64,000 nt of DNA from Larix kaempferi. Its lineage: Eukaryota; Streptophyta; Pinopsida; Pinales; Pinaceae. The stretch is taken from the NCBI GenBank assembly GCA_027924585.1, contig BSBM01000825.1, positions 3,514,001 to 3,578,000 on the forward strand, written 5' to 3'. Position numbers and translations under genes: made by a program. The notes below the pieces were generated by a model, which had not been told where the DNA came from, searched no databases, and saw nothing but the letters and a program-made list of their open reading frames with translations. Of the stretch, positions 33,801-44,885 are shown one piece after another (within the stretch, counting starts at the first letter, position 1; each line of letters opens with the position of its first letter).

Positions 33801-34212
33801 CCTTTCCCTGCGACTTAAATTCCACTAATTTCTCCTTAGACGGCGAAATACTACACACAGACAAAACAGGGTCGAAAATATCCCTTTCCCTGTCAAATAC
33901 AAGCTTCTCATTTTCATCTGAACTTTCATTGAAGGGAAGAAGGTCTTGGGTTTTCTCCATTTGGGACACAAAATCTAAACACTGAGGGTTTCAATCTACG
34001 TGTGCAGTCAGCTTCTTGGGTGTTGTTCCATTTGATGAAGACAACGACTTGTTTCTCGTGAGTTCTTTTCCTCCAGGCAACAAGTGACAAAAACATTTTT
34101 TAAAACTTCGAACAAACCTTTTGTAGAACATATGCTTAGGTAGTTTCAGAACTTTCGATGAGCGGTTTAAATTTAACCACTTTTCATAGCGGACTCCACC
34201 AATGCTTGCCAC
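30843..34212 (-). pseudogene. large unidentified decayed gene, coiled-coil protein
   Basis: A chain of minus-strand frames totalling about 1,000 residues. From the 5' end, 34212 to 33286 is one frame with two internal stops (33991, 33655), beginning MASIGGVRYEKW and including MEKTQDLLPFNESSDENEK, VNAQTVCEFLSLPETFPKSP and FYRNCSPAEKYKFLLQVLKDG. After a frameshift comes 32796-33275 with MFELTHKIMAEFYRIIFNAK, TPEFQTGDWFLYREHTIIRV and FALEFIRQRLYSEEEHFYAL. Then 32593-32790, 32108-32407, 31250-31717 (heptad-rich, QLQKKVDELKDIL) and 30843-31108 follow; the last two share a frame. I recognise no family. Consistent frames and amino acid use argue for a real former gene or a TE-encoded protein. Copia-2 split it at 30838. 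Confidence 0.5.
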
Positions 34213-34694
34213 GTGGTAAATTGTTTAATTTCTACTCCACCTTTTCCAATTTTAACCACCCTGCACTTTCTAGCGCGGGAACCCATTTCCACCGTCGATT
34301 TGCTTCTGGGTGGGTCTGCATCATTATTCCGCCACATTGCTACACGTTTGAAACTTTTGGTGTGAGTCATCCAATTTTTTAGCGCCTTTTCCACCTACAC
34401 CCTCGGAGTGAGAGACCTTATGTAGAGACCTTAGAATAGTGACAGTATTTGCATTGTTCCTCTCTATAAAGATTAATAAGCAATTTTATATTAATGTTAA
34501 ATAACCCAAGAATCCATATAGAATAAATTTAAAAAACATAAAGACAAAAATGATAACAATATGAATAAATCACTTGTTTGATCAATTATACCAATTCTAG
34601 ACATTGTTTGTAGATGCGTTTGTAGAATATCTAGTGTAACATGGGAAGAAGTCGATGAAGAAGAGGGAGAGATGACCATAATAGATAAGAGAAG
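34213..34694. other. upstream flank of the decayed gene
   Basis: A short minus frame (34173-34394) contains WMTHTKSFKRVAMWRNN and may be the gene's 5' part, unproven. At 34440-34550 is a sequence (cctctctataaagattaata, cccaagaatccatatag) that has an imperfect direct copy at 38268-38380 on the other side of the next element. Confidence 0.4.
34690..34694. other. target site duplication of the gag-protease element, left copy
   Basis: The bases agaag before the LTR equal 37962-37966 after the other LTR. Confidence 0.88.
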
Positions 34695-35312
34695 TGATTC
34701 GGATTTATGTGGGAACGAAACAAAAGATAGCATATACATAATCATATATAGAGATATATTGCAAATAACACAGTGATACAGTAAACACATATTCTATTAA
34801 ATAGCGGAAATAGAACATACTGTAAAATACAATAGATAGAATGGTGGTAGCTATCTCTGAGAAGAGATGTGGCCGCTATGCTCATCTGTGCCAAGATGAA
34901 TACAAAGAGAGGCCGAAAGGGCCTATTTATCATAAGCATGAGGGAAAGAATCCCAAACATCCAAAAACCTAACCCTAGAAGATGAACCGTCATAAAGGTT
35001 GCGGCCCCAAGGTGGTTAGTTGAACAGTCAACTTCCTGGGGTCATAACTTTTGCATACGATCTCCATTTGGGGCACTCGGTAGCCCGTTGGAAAGGTCTA
35101 TCTAAGATTTACAACTTTCGACTAGTTTCAAATGTAAGTTGTCGGCAACCATTTGGTACCCCAAATCACCAAAAAATGTCGTTTAGGGCCTCAAAATGGC
35201 TCCGGAAGTTCAGGACTCGAAAAACTGCAAAATAGTAATTTACCAAAATTGCCAGAAGACTATTTTGAGAAAGTTGGAAGAGGTGGGCCGCCACCGATAT
35301 CCACCTAGATCA
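34695..35312 (-). repeat. gag-protease element 3' LTR
   Basis: From tgattcggatttatgtggg to ccacctagatca. Includes a stretch gtcgtttagggcctcaaaatgg shared exactly with the other LTR. Purine tract on the minus strand at 35313-35327. Confidence 0.9.
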
Positions 35313-35739
35313 ATCCTCCCTCCTTAGGAAGCAATGGTCTCCATTGCATTAAATCCCTTATCATATGTCGAGCTGTGTGTCGAGTTGAGCTCTTGGTGCG
35401 ACATTTGTTGAAGTGGAAAGGTTGCCTTACTTTGACATCTTCAGAGGGTTGTAATTGTTGTTGATGGATGCGATGGAGATGTTCAACAGTTTTGGTTGTT
35501 GTGGTATCCTTGGTATGCACCGGTGTGGATGGTTTCTTTTTGGAGGATCACCTTGAATGCGTGGCCTTGCACTGTAGAGGTACCCGAATAGGCGATGTGG
35601 CACTAAATTTGTGTTCTTGTTTCTGCTGAGTAGAGAGATAATGGGCAGAGGTTGTGGATGTCTCTGCGATCTGATGTTCTCCTTTAGTGGCAATTGCGAA
35701 TACGGAAAATTTCCCAGTGTGGGAGATTATCTTCCTTCC
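35313..35739 (-). other. gag-protease element 3' internal region
   Basis: About 430 bases between protease and 3' LTR. A frame at 35427-35693 has no family motif and I do not call it. Where an autonomous gypsy element would carry RT to integrase, this element has nothing. Confidence 0.5.
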
Positions 35740-36450
35740 CTACTCGTTTGGGGTATGTGCAACTATCTCTGGTATCCGATAGATTTGTCCTCCCAAAGTG
35801 ACAATGACACTGCGAGGTCGTGATTCATATACAGCATGACACTTCCACATATATGGTTGTCCTAAAAGAACATCATATACTTCAAGTGGGGCCACATCAC
35901 ACAATACCTCATCTTTGAAGGGATTGATGCCATATGGTAGGCGACATTGGTGACTGACGCGGATCCCTCGTCCTAGGCTTAGCCATCCAATGGTGTATGG
36001 TTGTGGGTGTGGTGTTATTGGTAGATCCAATCTCTTGATGACTTCTGTTGAGATCAGGTTCTTCTGGCTGTCGCTGTCCACAACAAAGTGTATGGGAATT
36101 CCCTTCACCCATATCTGTGAGTGGAAAAGGCACTCCTCTGCCTCCGACTCGTTAGGTTCCTCTGGTTGAATCTGTGTGGTGGCGACAATGGCACTGGGTT
36201 CTGCATCAATGATTTGCTTCCCTTTTCGCACGGCTGTGAAATTAGGTTCTAAGTCATAATCAGAACTGGGATCCGATTCTGAAGCTTTGATCTCAGCCAC
36301 CAATGACTGTTTTGAGTGACATTCATCAGTGTTGTGACAGGGGCTTTTGTGGAACTCGCACCACTTCCCAGTGTCCTTCTTTGTCTTTTCTTTACCCTTC
36401 TTCGCTTGTGGTTGGGACTGGTTGTCCTTTCCCTGCCCCGTGTTCTGCAA
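35740..36450 (-). CDS. gag C-terminus (zinc knuckle) and protease of the short LTR element
   Basis: 236 residues. A basic stretch (KKGKEKTKKDTGKW) leads to the knuckle CEFHKSPCHNTDEC (C-x2-H-x4-H-x4-C spacing), then an acidic linker. The retropepsin-like domain follows with HFVVDSDSQKNLISTEVIKR, where family members normally have DSG; here glycine is aspartate, so the protease is probably dead. It goes on to VLLGQPYMWKCHAVYES, the usual closing segment. It ends in VAHTPNE with no RT behind it. Confidence 0.82.
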   Translation of the reverse strand: MQNTGQGKDNQSQPQAKKGKEKTKKDTGKWCEFHKSPCHNTDECHSKQSLVAEIKASESDPSSDYDLEPNFTAVRKGKQIIDAEPSAIVATTQIQPEEPNESEAEECLFHSQIWVKGIPIHFVVDSDSQKNLISTEVIKRLDLPITPHPQPYTIGWLSLGRGIRVSHQCRLPYGINPFKDEVLCDVAPLEVYDVLLGQPYMWKCHAVYESRPRSVIVTLGGQIYRIPEIVAHTPNE

Positions 36451-36507
36451 GCCAAAGTTTACCTTGCCCTGCTTCTGTGCAAGTCTGAATTCACGCTTGT
36501 TCTTTTG

Positions 36508-37319
36508 CTAAAATTTCTGCTCGATTTTAACAGCATATCGATAGGCGGATCCGAGTGAAGAGATTTCTAGGGAATCCATCTCTGTTCGTATGTACCAGTG
36601 TAGGCCACTGCAATATTTCAGTACTAGGTGGCGCTCGGAGTCCTTGATACCCAGCTTTGTGCACGAGGTATGAAAGTTGTTGGTGTACTCCGCCACCGTT
36701 TGGTCCCTCTCTTGGTGCAGAATGGTCCATTTTGTGTACTGGTCATCATAGTTTCCAACAAGGTAATATTGTTCCTTGACGGCATCTATAAAAGAGGCCC
36801 AAGTGGGATTGGAATATTCAAATAATCCCGACTCGTCTGATGAGTTTTGCTCACAATAAGTTTCCCACCAATTTTGACATGGGGGACGGCCTTAAGGAGC
36901 ACAAAGATGATCTTTTCCCTCTCAAAAAATTGGTGGACAGAGAAATACCCTTCTAGTAGATTCAACCATTTATCTAGGGCATCAGCATCGATATGGCCTT
37001 CAAATAAAGGAATATCAAAACTAACCTGTACCTTGAAGGGAGTTGTATCTCCAAAATGGCTGCTCGTTGAGAGTGCATTTGCCGTTGTTGGCATGCGTCG
37101 AAGGATCTCAGTGAAATTATCCATCATCTCATTCCTCTGTCGCGCAAGGGTTTTCTCGAGCAAAAACTTGATAGGATCTACTGCTCCATTGTCTCTCTTT
37201 TCTTCAACCATGGGAGGTTGTTTGGGGTGGCGAGAGTGGTCTTCCCCAAGTGAAACTAGTTCGAGACCCAACTCTCTGTATCCTGACCTCGTCGGGGACA
37301 TGCACCGAGAAACAATCAA
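36508..37319 (-). pseudogene. gag of the short LTR element
   Basis: Two frames, 36786-37319 and 36508-36696, separated by a frameshift. The first has the capsid core start FDIPLFEGHIDADALDKWLN, LEGYFSVHQF and EKIIFVLLKAV. The second has the helix typical of this gag family, AEYTNNFHTSCTKLGIKDSE, then RYAVKIEQKF. Fits the Ty3/gypsy retrotransposon gag domain. It would have packaged the element's RNA. Confidence 0.85.
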
Positions 37320-37342
37320 AGAGAAGACCGTTCTGATACCAC

Positions 37343-37961
37343 TGATCTAGATTTATGTGGGAACGAAACAAAAGATAGCATGTACAGAATCATATACAGA
37401 GATATATTGCAAATAACACAGTGATACAGTAAACACATATTCTATTAAACAGCGGAAATAGAACATACTGTAAAATACAATAGCAAGAATGGTGGTAGCT
37501 ATCTCTGAGAAGAGATGTGGCTGCTATGCTCATTCGTGCCAAGATGAATACAAAGAGAGGATGAAAGGGCCTATTTATCATAAGCATGAGGGAAAGAATC
37601 CCAAACATCCAAAAACCTAACCCTAGAAGATGAACCGTCATAAAGTTTGCAGCCCCAAGGTGGTTAGTTGAACAGTCAACTTCCAGGGGTCATAAATTTT
37701 GCATACGATCTCCGTTTGGGGCGCTCAATAGCCCGTTGGAAAGGTCTATCCGAGATTTACAACTTTTGTTGGGTTCAAATGCATGACATTGGAAACCATT
37801 TGGTCCCCCAAATCACCAAAAAATGTCGTTTAGGGCCTCAAAATGGATCCGGAAGTTTAGGACCCGAAAAACTGCTAAAAATAGTAATTTACGAAAATTG
37901 CCAGAAGACTTTTTTGAGCCAGTTGGAAGAGGTGGGCCACCACCAATATCCACTTGGATCA
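37343..37961 (-). repeat. gag-protease element 5' LTR
   Basis: From tgatctagatttatgtggg to cacttggatca, followed by agaag. Adjacent primer site tctgatacca (plus) at 37332-37341, one base from the LTR. Confidence 0.9.
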
Positions 37962-37966
37962 AGAAG

Positions 37967-39239
37967 TCTAAACAACAAGATCAATCTTCCAAGATGGCAT
38001 TGAGATGAAACATTAAATTAGGAAAAGAAGGAGAGATCACATGTCGTAGCAATAACATCTAAGGTTGGTGTTGTTTTTTTATACAACCCATTTCATATTA
38101 GCTGCATAATTCTATTGTTCATGTAGTGTCCCTTTTTAATAAATTTGTTAAAATTGGAAAATTGCAATTTTTGTCCAATTCGACCCTTAGACTATTAATG
38201 ACTCGAATGCTTCCAAATGGCTTCAAATGCTTCTGATTTGGGTCTGAAGGTGTTTGAAAGGTATTGGGACACAAAAAGTGACAAAATTTGTATCATTCCT
38301 CTCTACAGCTTTTAATAAGCAATGTCTAACCAAGATAAACCAAGAACCCATATAGAGGAAATTTTAGAAACATAAAGAATACCTAACAATTTGAAAAAAC
38401 CATTTGAAAAGTATTCATAACCATTGAGGTGTAATATGACACATTTATGCATCTATTATAGGCTTGGAAAATTCCAAAATACTTCAGCCACTTGCATTTA
38501 CAATTAGAGAATGGAAGGCAGAATTACTAGGAAAATCTATGCTAAAGCCCCCAAGGGTAGATGGCTCCAAAAGACTCTTTAAAGGATTTAGAATTGGGTC
38601 TAAAGGTATATGAAGGGTGTTAAGACATAAAAAGGAACCTCATTGGCGATTGTAGACTAATATCAGAATACTTCTGCAACATCCATTTAACTTCAAGAGA
38701 AGTTGCAGAATTTTACTAGTCAAATCGAGGTTCAAAACCCCAAAGGGTAGGGGACAAAGATGGCTTCCCAAATGTTGTAATACCTTTCCAAATTTTAGAA
38801 TACAGACATGTTACTAATAAAGGAATTTAATGATCTCCCCAATTCATCATCAATTATTTTTTATAGGCTTATGCAACTACCATAATTCATATGTTTGTAT
38901 ACATGTCTTCACATACTAGGGGGGAATGCTAGTAAACTTCACCACTGGTTATGAAATTCAAGATTTAGGTTCCAAGGACTTGTGCAATGTTAATGAAACT
39001 TCTTCATTATTAACATTAATGACACTCCATACATCAAAAAAATCACAAATATTGACTTATACAATTCGAAATAATGTCTCTTCAAGCTCCAACAACAAGA
39101 TATAGGGAAAATGGAACCATTTATGCATTGTTTGGTATTTTTACATAGTTTCACTTGGTATTTCGACCAGAGATTCTTCTGAGAATTAAATACTGAGTAT
39201 ATATATCAGAATAAAAACAAATGGATATTCTTGGACCAT
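37967..39239. other. non-coding flank with a diffuse long repeat
   Basis: No gene seen. Two imperfect copies of a segment (ggcttcaaatgcttctga...gggtctgaaggtg; ggctccaaaagactcttt...gggtctaaaggtat) lie near 38210 and 38567, about 360 bp apart. 38268-38380 repeats 34440-34550. Confidence 0.45.
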
Positions 39240-39426
39240 CACAAAAGCTACTCTCCTTCTTTGTTCTTGTGACTTTTATAAAGTTCTCAAATCCTCCATG
39301 GGTACATCTCAGGACTGACTACACTGTCTCTGAAAAAACCTGAAAAAGACTTGTGTACCCTACTATCACCCCATCATCTTCGGATCATCTCATCATATTT
39401 AGATCGTATCATCGTCAACAGAGCAC

Positions 39427-39670
39427 CATCTACTGGAACATCTTCTGCTATCGGCAACCTCCTCAGCTGGAACACTGTCTGCTGGAACATCCTCGTCTGC
39501 AACACCATCAACTGGAACATCTTCTGTTGTCAGCAACCTCATCATATGGAACACCATATGCTGGACATCCTCATCAGCAACACCATTATCTAGAATATAT
39601 TCTGCTGTCAGTAACCTCATCAGCTAGAACACCATCTGCTGGAACATCCTCATCATCAGCACCATTTGTT
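39427..39670. repeat. 79-bp tandem array in copia-4
   Basis: Three units, each a 49-base part (ggaacatcttctgctatcgg, caacctcctcagctggaaca) and a 30-base part (ggaacatcctcgtctgcaac). Same place, before RNase H on the plus map, as the arrays in the other copia elements, but with an unrelated unit. Confidence 0.75.
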
Positions 39671-39901
39671 GAAACACCTACAACAAACATTAGTAACTAA
39701 ATACTGATACTATTAGTCATCCAATATTGATCTACCCTCACCCTTGGAGAGGCATCCATCCCTATGGACAAGAATCAGTTCGTGAGAGTTCGAACTATCA
39801 GTCAGCCAATATTGGTCTTCCGTCCCTCCTAGACAGGCATCTATCCTTTGGGATAGGATCTCTATCAGTCTTTCTTTCTAGAGAGATCCCTCTGGACTAC
39901 A

Positions 39902-40252
39902 CTAAGCTTCAAAAATCACATGAGCCAGAGGCTTAGTCAGCACATCAGCAAATTCTTTCTCTATAGGAACATAATCAAGTTTCACAGCTCCCTTCTGCAC
40001 CATATCCCGGATATAGTGGAACATAATCTCTATGTGCTTCGATCTATCATGAAACACGGGATTTTCTGTCAAGTTGATGCAACTCTGGTTGTCAAAGAGT
40101 ATCTCCATAGCATCAATCTCTGCATCGAACAATTCTGTCAACATATTTTGAAGCCACACTAATTCACCACAAGTTGAACAAGCTGCTACATGTTCAACTT
40201 CCGCTATACTGAGTGCAACACAGGGTTGCTTTATACTGAGCCATGAGATCAC
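39902..40252 (-). pseudogene. copia-4 RNase H remnant
   Basis: 116 residues: MISWLSIKQPCVALSIAEVE, WLQNMLTELFDAE, FDNQSCINLTENPVFHDRSK, IRDMVQKGAVKLDYV and FADVLTKPLAHV. The helix glutamate and the DNQS aspartate are visible. RT sequence continues to about 40500 in broken frames (YGSDSDWDG-like pieces). Confidence 0.88.
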
Positions 40253-40597
40253 GCCTGATCCGAAACTAAATTAACATGATCCTGAGGTACTCTTTTTGTA
40301 TTCAGCACTTCCATCCCAATCTGAATCTGTGTACCCATACAGTCTGAATGCACTATATGAGGCATATCTGAGTCCATAATCCAATGTACCCTTCAGATAT
40401 CTCATCACATGTTTTGCCGCAATCAGGTGAACTTTACTGGGTTCCACCATATACTAACTCAATGTGTTTACAGCAAAGCAAATATCTAGTCTCATATAAT
40501 TCATATACTTATCTTTGTTTGGTTGTTGGGTGGACTCCCTCTCAATCTTTGCTTCCTTACAGGAACTACTGGAGTCTCTAACAGAGTGTTCTTCTTC

Positions 40598-41280
40598 TTA
40601 TGGGAGTTGCTTGTGTTCCTGGGACAATCTCCTTCTTGTGATGAGGATGCTCCCTCTTGTTGTAATTCTCTTGGTGTGTGCTGTGAGAGCCTGGTCTTCA
40701 CTACCCATGTTTTCTTTTCGAGCTACAATTCGAGCTTCTTCCTGTGAGCATTCCTCCCACAACCTACTGAATGTGATGAGCTTCTTCCTAGCACAAATTC
40801 CTTGGATGAAGGAATCCCATGACCTAGGAGGACCATTCAAGGTGGTCATCACTATTTCTCCATTCTTTATATCTTCTTCAACAGCTTCAAGTTGTTATTT
40901 TATCTAAGAGACCCTTGTGAAGTGTGACTGCATGGTCTCTGCATTTTGTATCTTGACATTCTTTAATTGATTCCTCAAATTCATCTTTCGATTTATGTTA
41001 TTTCCTTCAAACAGCTTGGTCAAGGAGTCAAACATCTCTTTGAGTGTCTTTAGGGATTACACATGTGGTATGAGATGGTCCTTGCTAGAATATGCAATGA
41101 TCCTCTTGGCCTTGACCAAGTTCTTCTTATGTAAGGCCTTAGCCTCATATCCCTCTGGGATTGGAACTTATGTAGGTATCCAATTCATTCTCTTATAGGA
41201 TTAACCCAATCCTATACTTCCATGTTCGGAAGTTATCAGCCCCTTCAAGCTTATCCTCAAGCTTGGTGTGGTGAGACATA
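40598..41280 (-). pseudogene. copia-4 gag remnant
   Basis: MMTTLNGPPRSWDSFIQGIC, WEECSQEEARIVARKE and DQALTAHTKR (40598-40852) align with copia-3 gag (NGLTRSWESFIQTMCARKES, DQALATHTKR). Upstream, 41107-41280 encodes the N-terminal part near the glutamate-rich start. Broken by stops. Confidence 0.82.
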
Positions 41281-42530
41281 TTAATGAGAAACTCAAATGG
41301 AAATAAAATATTTAGATCTTACCACTGGATTTGGAGTTGGCTAGGGTTTGACAGAGAAACCCTAAAAATCCAAACTTGGAATTTCAAACTTCTGATTGGA
41401 CAGGGAGATGCATTTGACTAAGGCAAGCAAGCTGGTGTGCTCGGATTTTGAAACTCCAAAAATTTACCCCTCAAAAGTGACTTGTGAACTTCGGATCTGC
41501 AAATGCACAATGGCCTCTCCAATTTTTTTCCAATGCACAATGGCCTCTCCAATTCCCAATTAGAGTAAACACTCCACCTGCGTGACAAGGTACAAGCTCT
41601 CCAAATTGCAAAGATACAAATAAAAATGATCAAAAGCTACTCTCCTTCTTTTTTCTTGTGACTTTTATAAACTTCTCAAGTCTTCCATGGGTCAAATTCC
41701 TTCCAAAGGATTCATTCCAACTCAATTTGGGAATAGATTCCAATGTGTGCCACTTGTCCAACAATTCCTAGTCTATTTATTCCCTCATTTCGAATGGGTG
41801 TCACTTTCGCTGCACTAACTCCCTTTTGCACCTTCTTGGAGGCTATTTTTATCCCTAACATGTCATATATTTCAGATGTCGGCATCCAGATCTTATTTGT
41901 GTCATAGGTGTCATAGCATCTTCATCATTGTTGTCACACTAGAGGCTACGGAATCTATCCCAACTATCACAATTCTTCTAAGATGCCTCTTCCTCTTCCA
42001 TGGGACTTATTCTTCCACTCCAATTTGACCTCACATGACTCATGCCATGAATAATACCTCTTAAACCACCCCAAGTATGTTACCCTTCTTCTTGAACTCG
42101 AATTGGTGAGAGAATCATGCCAAGTGTAGTGGGGAATCTTGCCACAAATGGGTGCCACAACCTCTTAATATATTTCCTCATGGTCCAATGCACAATGGCT
42201 TCTCCAATTCCCAATTAGGATGGGAATCTTTCACCCTCAAAATTGGTACTAAGGCAAGTAGAGTAAACACTCCACAAGCATGGACAAGCTATGCTCTCCA
42301 ATACGCAAAATGAGAAATGATCAAAAACTACTTTCCAATGGCATAGATATTATTGTTGATTGTATTGGAATATTCCATGGTAATGATATTGGCATGAGAT
42401 CCCTCTAATATTTTGGAATGTACTATGAGGTCGATTATGTAAGGGTTTGAAGGTGAAAATAGATGAAGTCTATTGGTGATTATTTATGGGATTAAATTAC
42501 AATCTTTGGAGGCATCTTTATGGTCTTGCT
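41281..42530. other. copia-4 leader or LTR debris
   Basis: No gene. Near-duplicate stretches at 41510-41650 and 42186-42345 (caatgcacaatggcctctcc, aattcccaattag, gtaaacactccac, atgatcaaaa) are about 680 bp apart. Leader-like modules (tagggtttgacagagaaacc) resemble those at 20520-20600. Confidence 0.45.
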
Positions 42531-43021
42531 TGTTAAGTTTAAACCAAATAACCAAGCAAGATCTCTGAAAGAAGCATAATCACAAGATAGACACACAATA
42601 TATCCTGGGAAACCCTCATGGGGTAGAAAACCCAGTAAAGCTTTCCTCAATAAGATGATCAACCAAAATACAAGATGTGCTCCTCCTTCCTTTGTCTCCT
42701 TAGCTGATCTCCCAGACAAGTGCGCACTCTTCCACAAGTGAGTGAGTGATCTAATGAGGAGTTCACCTCCTCTATTTATACTTGACTCTCAACTGACTAA
42801 AAGACCTGTTGGGGCCGACCTCACCTGGAGAAGTCTAATAACCCCTAAAATATAACTACAGGGCCGACCCACACATGGTGGGTCTAATAACCCTAGTTAA
42901 TATCAAACCCTGGAGGAATAAACATCTCCAGATACATAGTAGGATTACCTCGGAGGAATGAAACATCTCCGGAATAAATAATGTACAAATATAATATTCT
43001 TAGAAGTTACAATATTCAACA
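42531..43021 (-). repeat. copia-3 3' LTR
   Basis: 491 bp, tgttaagtttaaaccaaat to acaatattcaaca. The minus strand has purine tract aagggggag directly upstream. Carries the ggccgaccc...gggtctaataaccc block. Confidence 0.95.
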
Positions 43022-43149
43022 CTCCCCCTTAACGAGAAGGATATTATAACAACATCTGTAGGAGCAAGGAGTCATTTACTACATCATCTATATATCATCG
43101 GAAGCTTTCTTCAATTCATCATCATCAGTAACTTGACTAGTTACTGGAA

Positions 43150-43505
43150 CATCAACATCGTCATCAGCATCGTCATACAATCATTAGCATGATCATCATC
43201 ATCATCGCCACATGATCATCAACATCGTCATCACACGATCATCAGCATCGTCATCACACGATCATCAACATCATCGCCACACGATCATCATCATCGTCAT
43301 CACACGATCATCAGCATCGTCATCACACGATCATCGGCATCGTCATCACACGATCATCGGCATCGTCATCACACGATCATCAGCATCGTCATCACACGAT
43401 CATCGGCATCGTCATCATACGATCATCAGCATCGTCATCACACGATCATCGGCATCGTCATCACACGATCATCAGCATCGTCATCACACGATCATCGTCA
43501 TCATC
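43150..43505. repeat. 23-bp tandem array in copia-3
   Basis: About 14 copies of cacgatcatcagcatcgtca plus tca (23 bp), with a/g variation (atcagc or atcggc). Because 23 is not a multiple of three, a translated product cycles through all frames, so the plus ORF 43212-43514 is an artefact of repetition. Copy near 50230-50580. Confidence 0.9.
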
Positions 43506-43529
43506 AAGGAATGATGTAAACCAGTCATG

Positions 43530-44364
43530 TACCTTTTGAACCGAAGTCCAGGGACGATCCAGTCCTATCATGTTCTCGGAGACCTCACGTCTACGGCTCA
43601 GTTTACAGGACCAAAGTCCAAGGATGATCCAATCCTTCACCGTGCTTTTAGGACCTACGTCCAAGGATGAATTAATCCTCAACCGTCCACCAAGGACTTC
43701 ATTCTCGAAGACATACGTCTACGGCTCTTCTTTCGGACTGAAGTCCAGGAATGATCCAATCCCTTCATTATCGAAGACATACGTCTACGGCTCTTCTTTC
43801 GGACTGAAGTCCAGGAATGATCCAATCCCTTCATTATCGAAGACATACGTCTACGGCTCTTCTTTCGGACTGAAGTCCAGGAATGATCCAATCCCTTCAT
43901 TATCGAAGACATACGTCTACGGCTCTTCTTTCGGACTGAAGTCCAGGAATGATCCAATCCCTTCATTATCGAAGACATACGTCTACGGCTCTTCTTTCGG
44001 ACTGAAGTCCAGGAATGATCCAATCCCTTCATTATCGAAGACATACGTCTATGGCTCTTCTTTCGGACTGAAGTCCAGGAATGATCCAATCCCTTCATTA
44101 TCGAAGACATACGTCTACGGCTCTTCTTTCGGACTGAAGTCCAGGAATGATCCAATCCCTTCATTATCGAAGACATACGTCTACGGCTCTTCTTTCGGAC
44201 TGAAGTCCAGGAATGATCCAATCCCTTCATTATCGAAGACATACATCTACGGCTCTTCTTTCGGACTGAAGTCCAGGAATGATCCAATCCCTTCATTATC
44301 GAAGACATATGTCTACGGCTCTTCTTTCGGACTGAAGTCTAGGAATGATCCAATCCCTTCACAT
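43530..44364. repeat. 66-bp tandem array in copia-3
   Basis: Ten nearly identical 66-bp units (from about 43703) containing tcgaagacatacgtctacgg, ctcttctttcggactgaagt and ccaggaatgatccaatccct, preceded by two or three diverged units. A multiple of three, so both strands stay open (plus 43570-44397, minus 43679-44308); I treat those frames as by-products. The truncated second copy has about 2.7 units at 50770-50946. Confidence 0.92.
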
Positions 44365-44384
44365 GTTTGTCAAGAACATGTATC

Positions 44385-44885
44385 CTCATCATCATAACAT
44401 GTATCACCACAACATGTATCGTCAACATCAAAAGCATGTATAATCACAACATGTATCATCATCATCAAAACATGTGTAACCACAACATGTAGAACATGTA
44501 TAACCACAACATGTATCATCATCATCAAAACATGTGTAACCACAACATGTAGAACATGTATAACCACAACATGTATCATCATCATCAAAACATGTGTAAC
44601 CACAACATGTAGAACATGTATAACCACAACATGTATCATCATCATCAAAACATGTATAACCACAACATGTATAACCACAACATGTATCATCATCATCAAA
44701 ACATGTATAACCACAACATGTATCATCATCATCAAAACATGTATAACCACAACATGTATAACATGTATAACCACAACATGTATCATCATCATCAAAGCAT
44801 GTATAACCACAACATGTATAATCATCATCAAAACATGTATAACCACAACATGTATAATCATCATCAAAACATGTATGCATCTATC
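44385..44885. repeat. 36/60-bp aacatgtataaccacaacatg array in copia-3
   Basis: Units aacatgtataaccacaacat plus gtatcatcatcatcaa (36 bp) alternate with a 24-bp variant (aacatgtgtaaccacaacat plus gtag), giving a 60-bp compound unit on the left part. Frames rich in CFDDDDTCCGYT on the minus strand are repeat translation, not a gene. Confidence 0.9.

Larger units (their letters stand above)
34695..37961 (-). mobile_element. short LTR retrotransposon with gag and protease only
   Basis: 3,267 bp with LTRs of about 618 bp (34695-35312 and 37343-37961), TGAT...ATCA ends, agaag target duplications, an initiator-methionine-type primer site (minus TGGTATCAGA, 37332-37341) and a purine tract by the 3' LTR (minus aaggagggaggat). 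The 2 kb interior encodes Ty3/gypsy gag, zinc knuckle and protease, with no RT, RNase H or integrase. Because ends, duplications and both priming sites are all present, it probably moved in this short form with enzymes from an autonomous partner, like the TR-GAG class. LTRs differ by roughly 6 percent by eye. Confidence 0.88.
39240..42480 (-). mobile_element. copia-4: heavily deleted copia relic
   Basis: Minus-strand pieces in copia order: tandem array (39427-39670), RNase H (39902-40252), an RT C-terminal scrap (40253-40500), gag (40598-41280) and a leader-like region. Protease, integrase and most of RT are gone. Direct repeats at 39240-39305 and 41630-41700 (ctactctccttctttgttct...ttccatggg) may be LTR remains, but I cannot define ends or a target duplication. 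Confidence 0.65.

Noticed and set aside
42526-42530. ttgct as a target duplication for copia-3
   Set aside because: No matching bases at the other end, because the second copy is truncated at 50946.
43570-44397. Long plus-strand ORF of identical 22-residue repeats, with a matching minus-strand ORF
   Set aside because: A 66-bp tandem repeat stays open in several frames automatically. It lies in the 3' untranslated region of copia-3 and codes in both directions equally well.
43150-44885. CRISPR-like regular repeats
   Set aside because: Units abut without unique spacers of constant length, no cas genes are nearby and the context is a plant retrotransposon.
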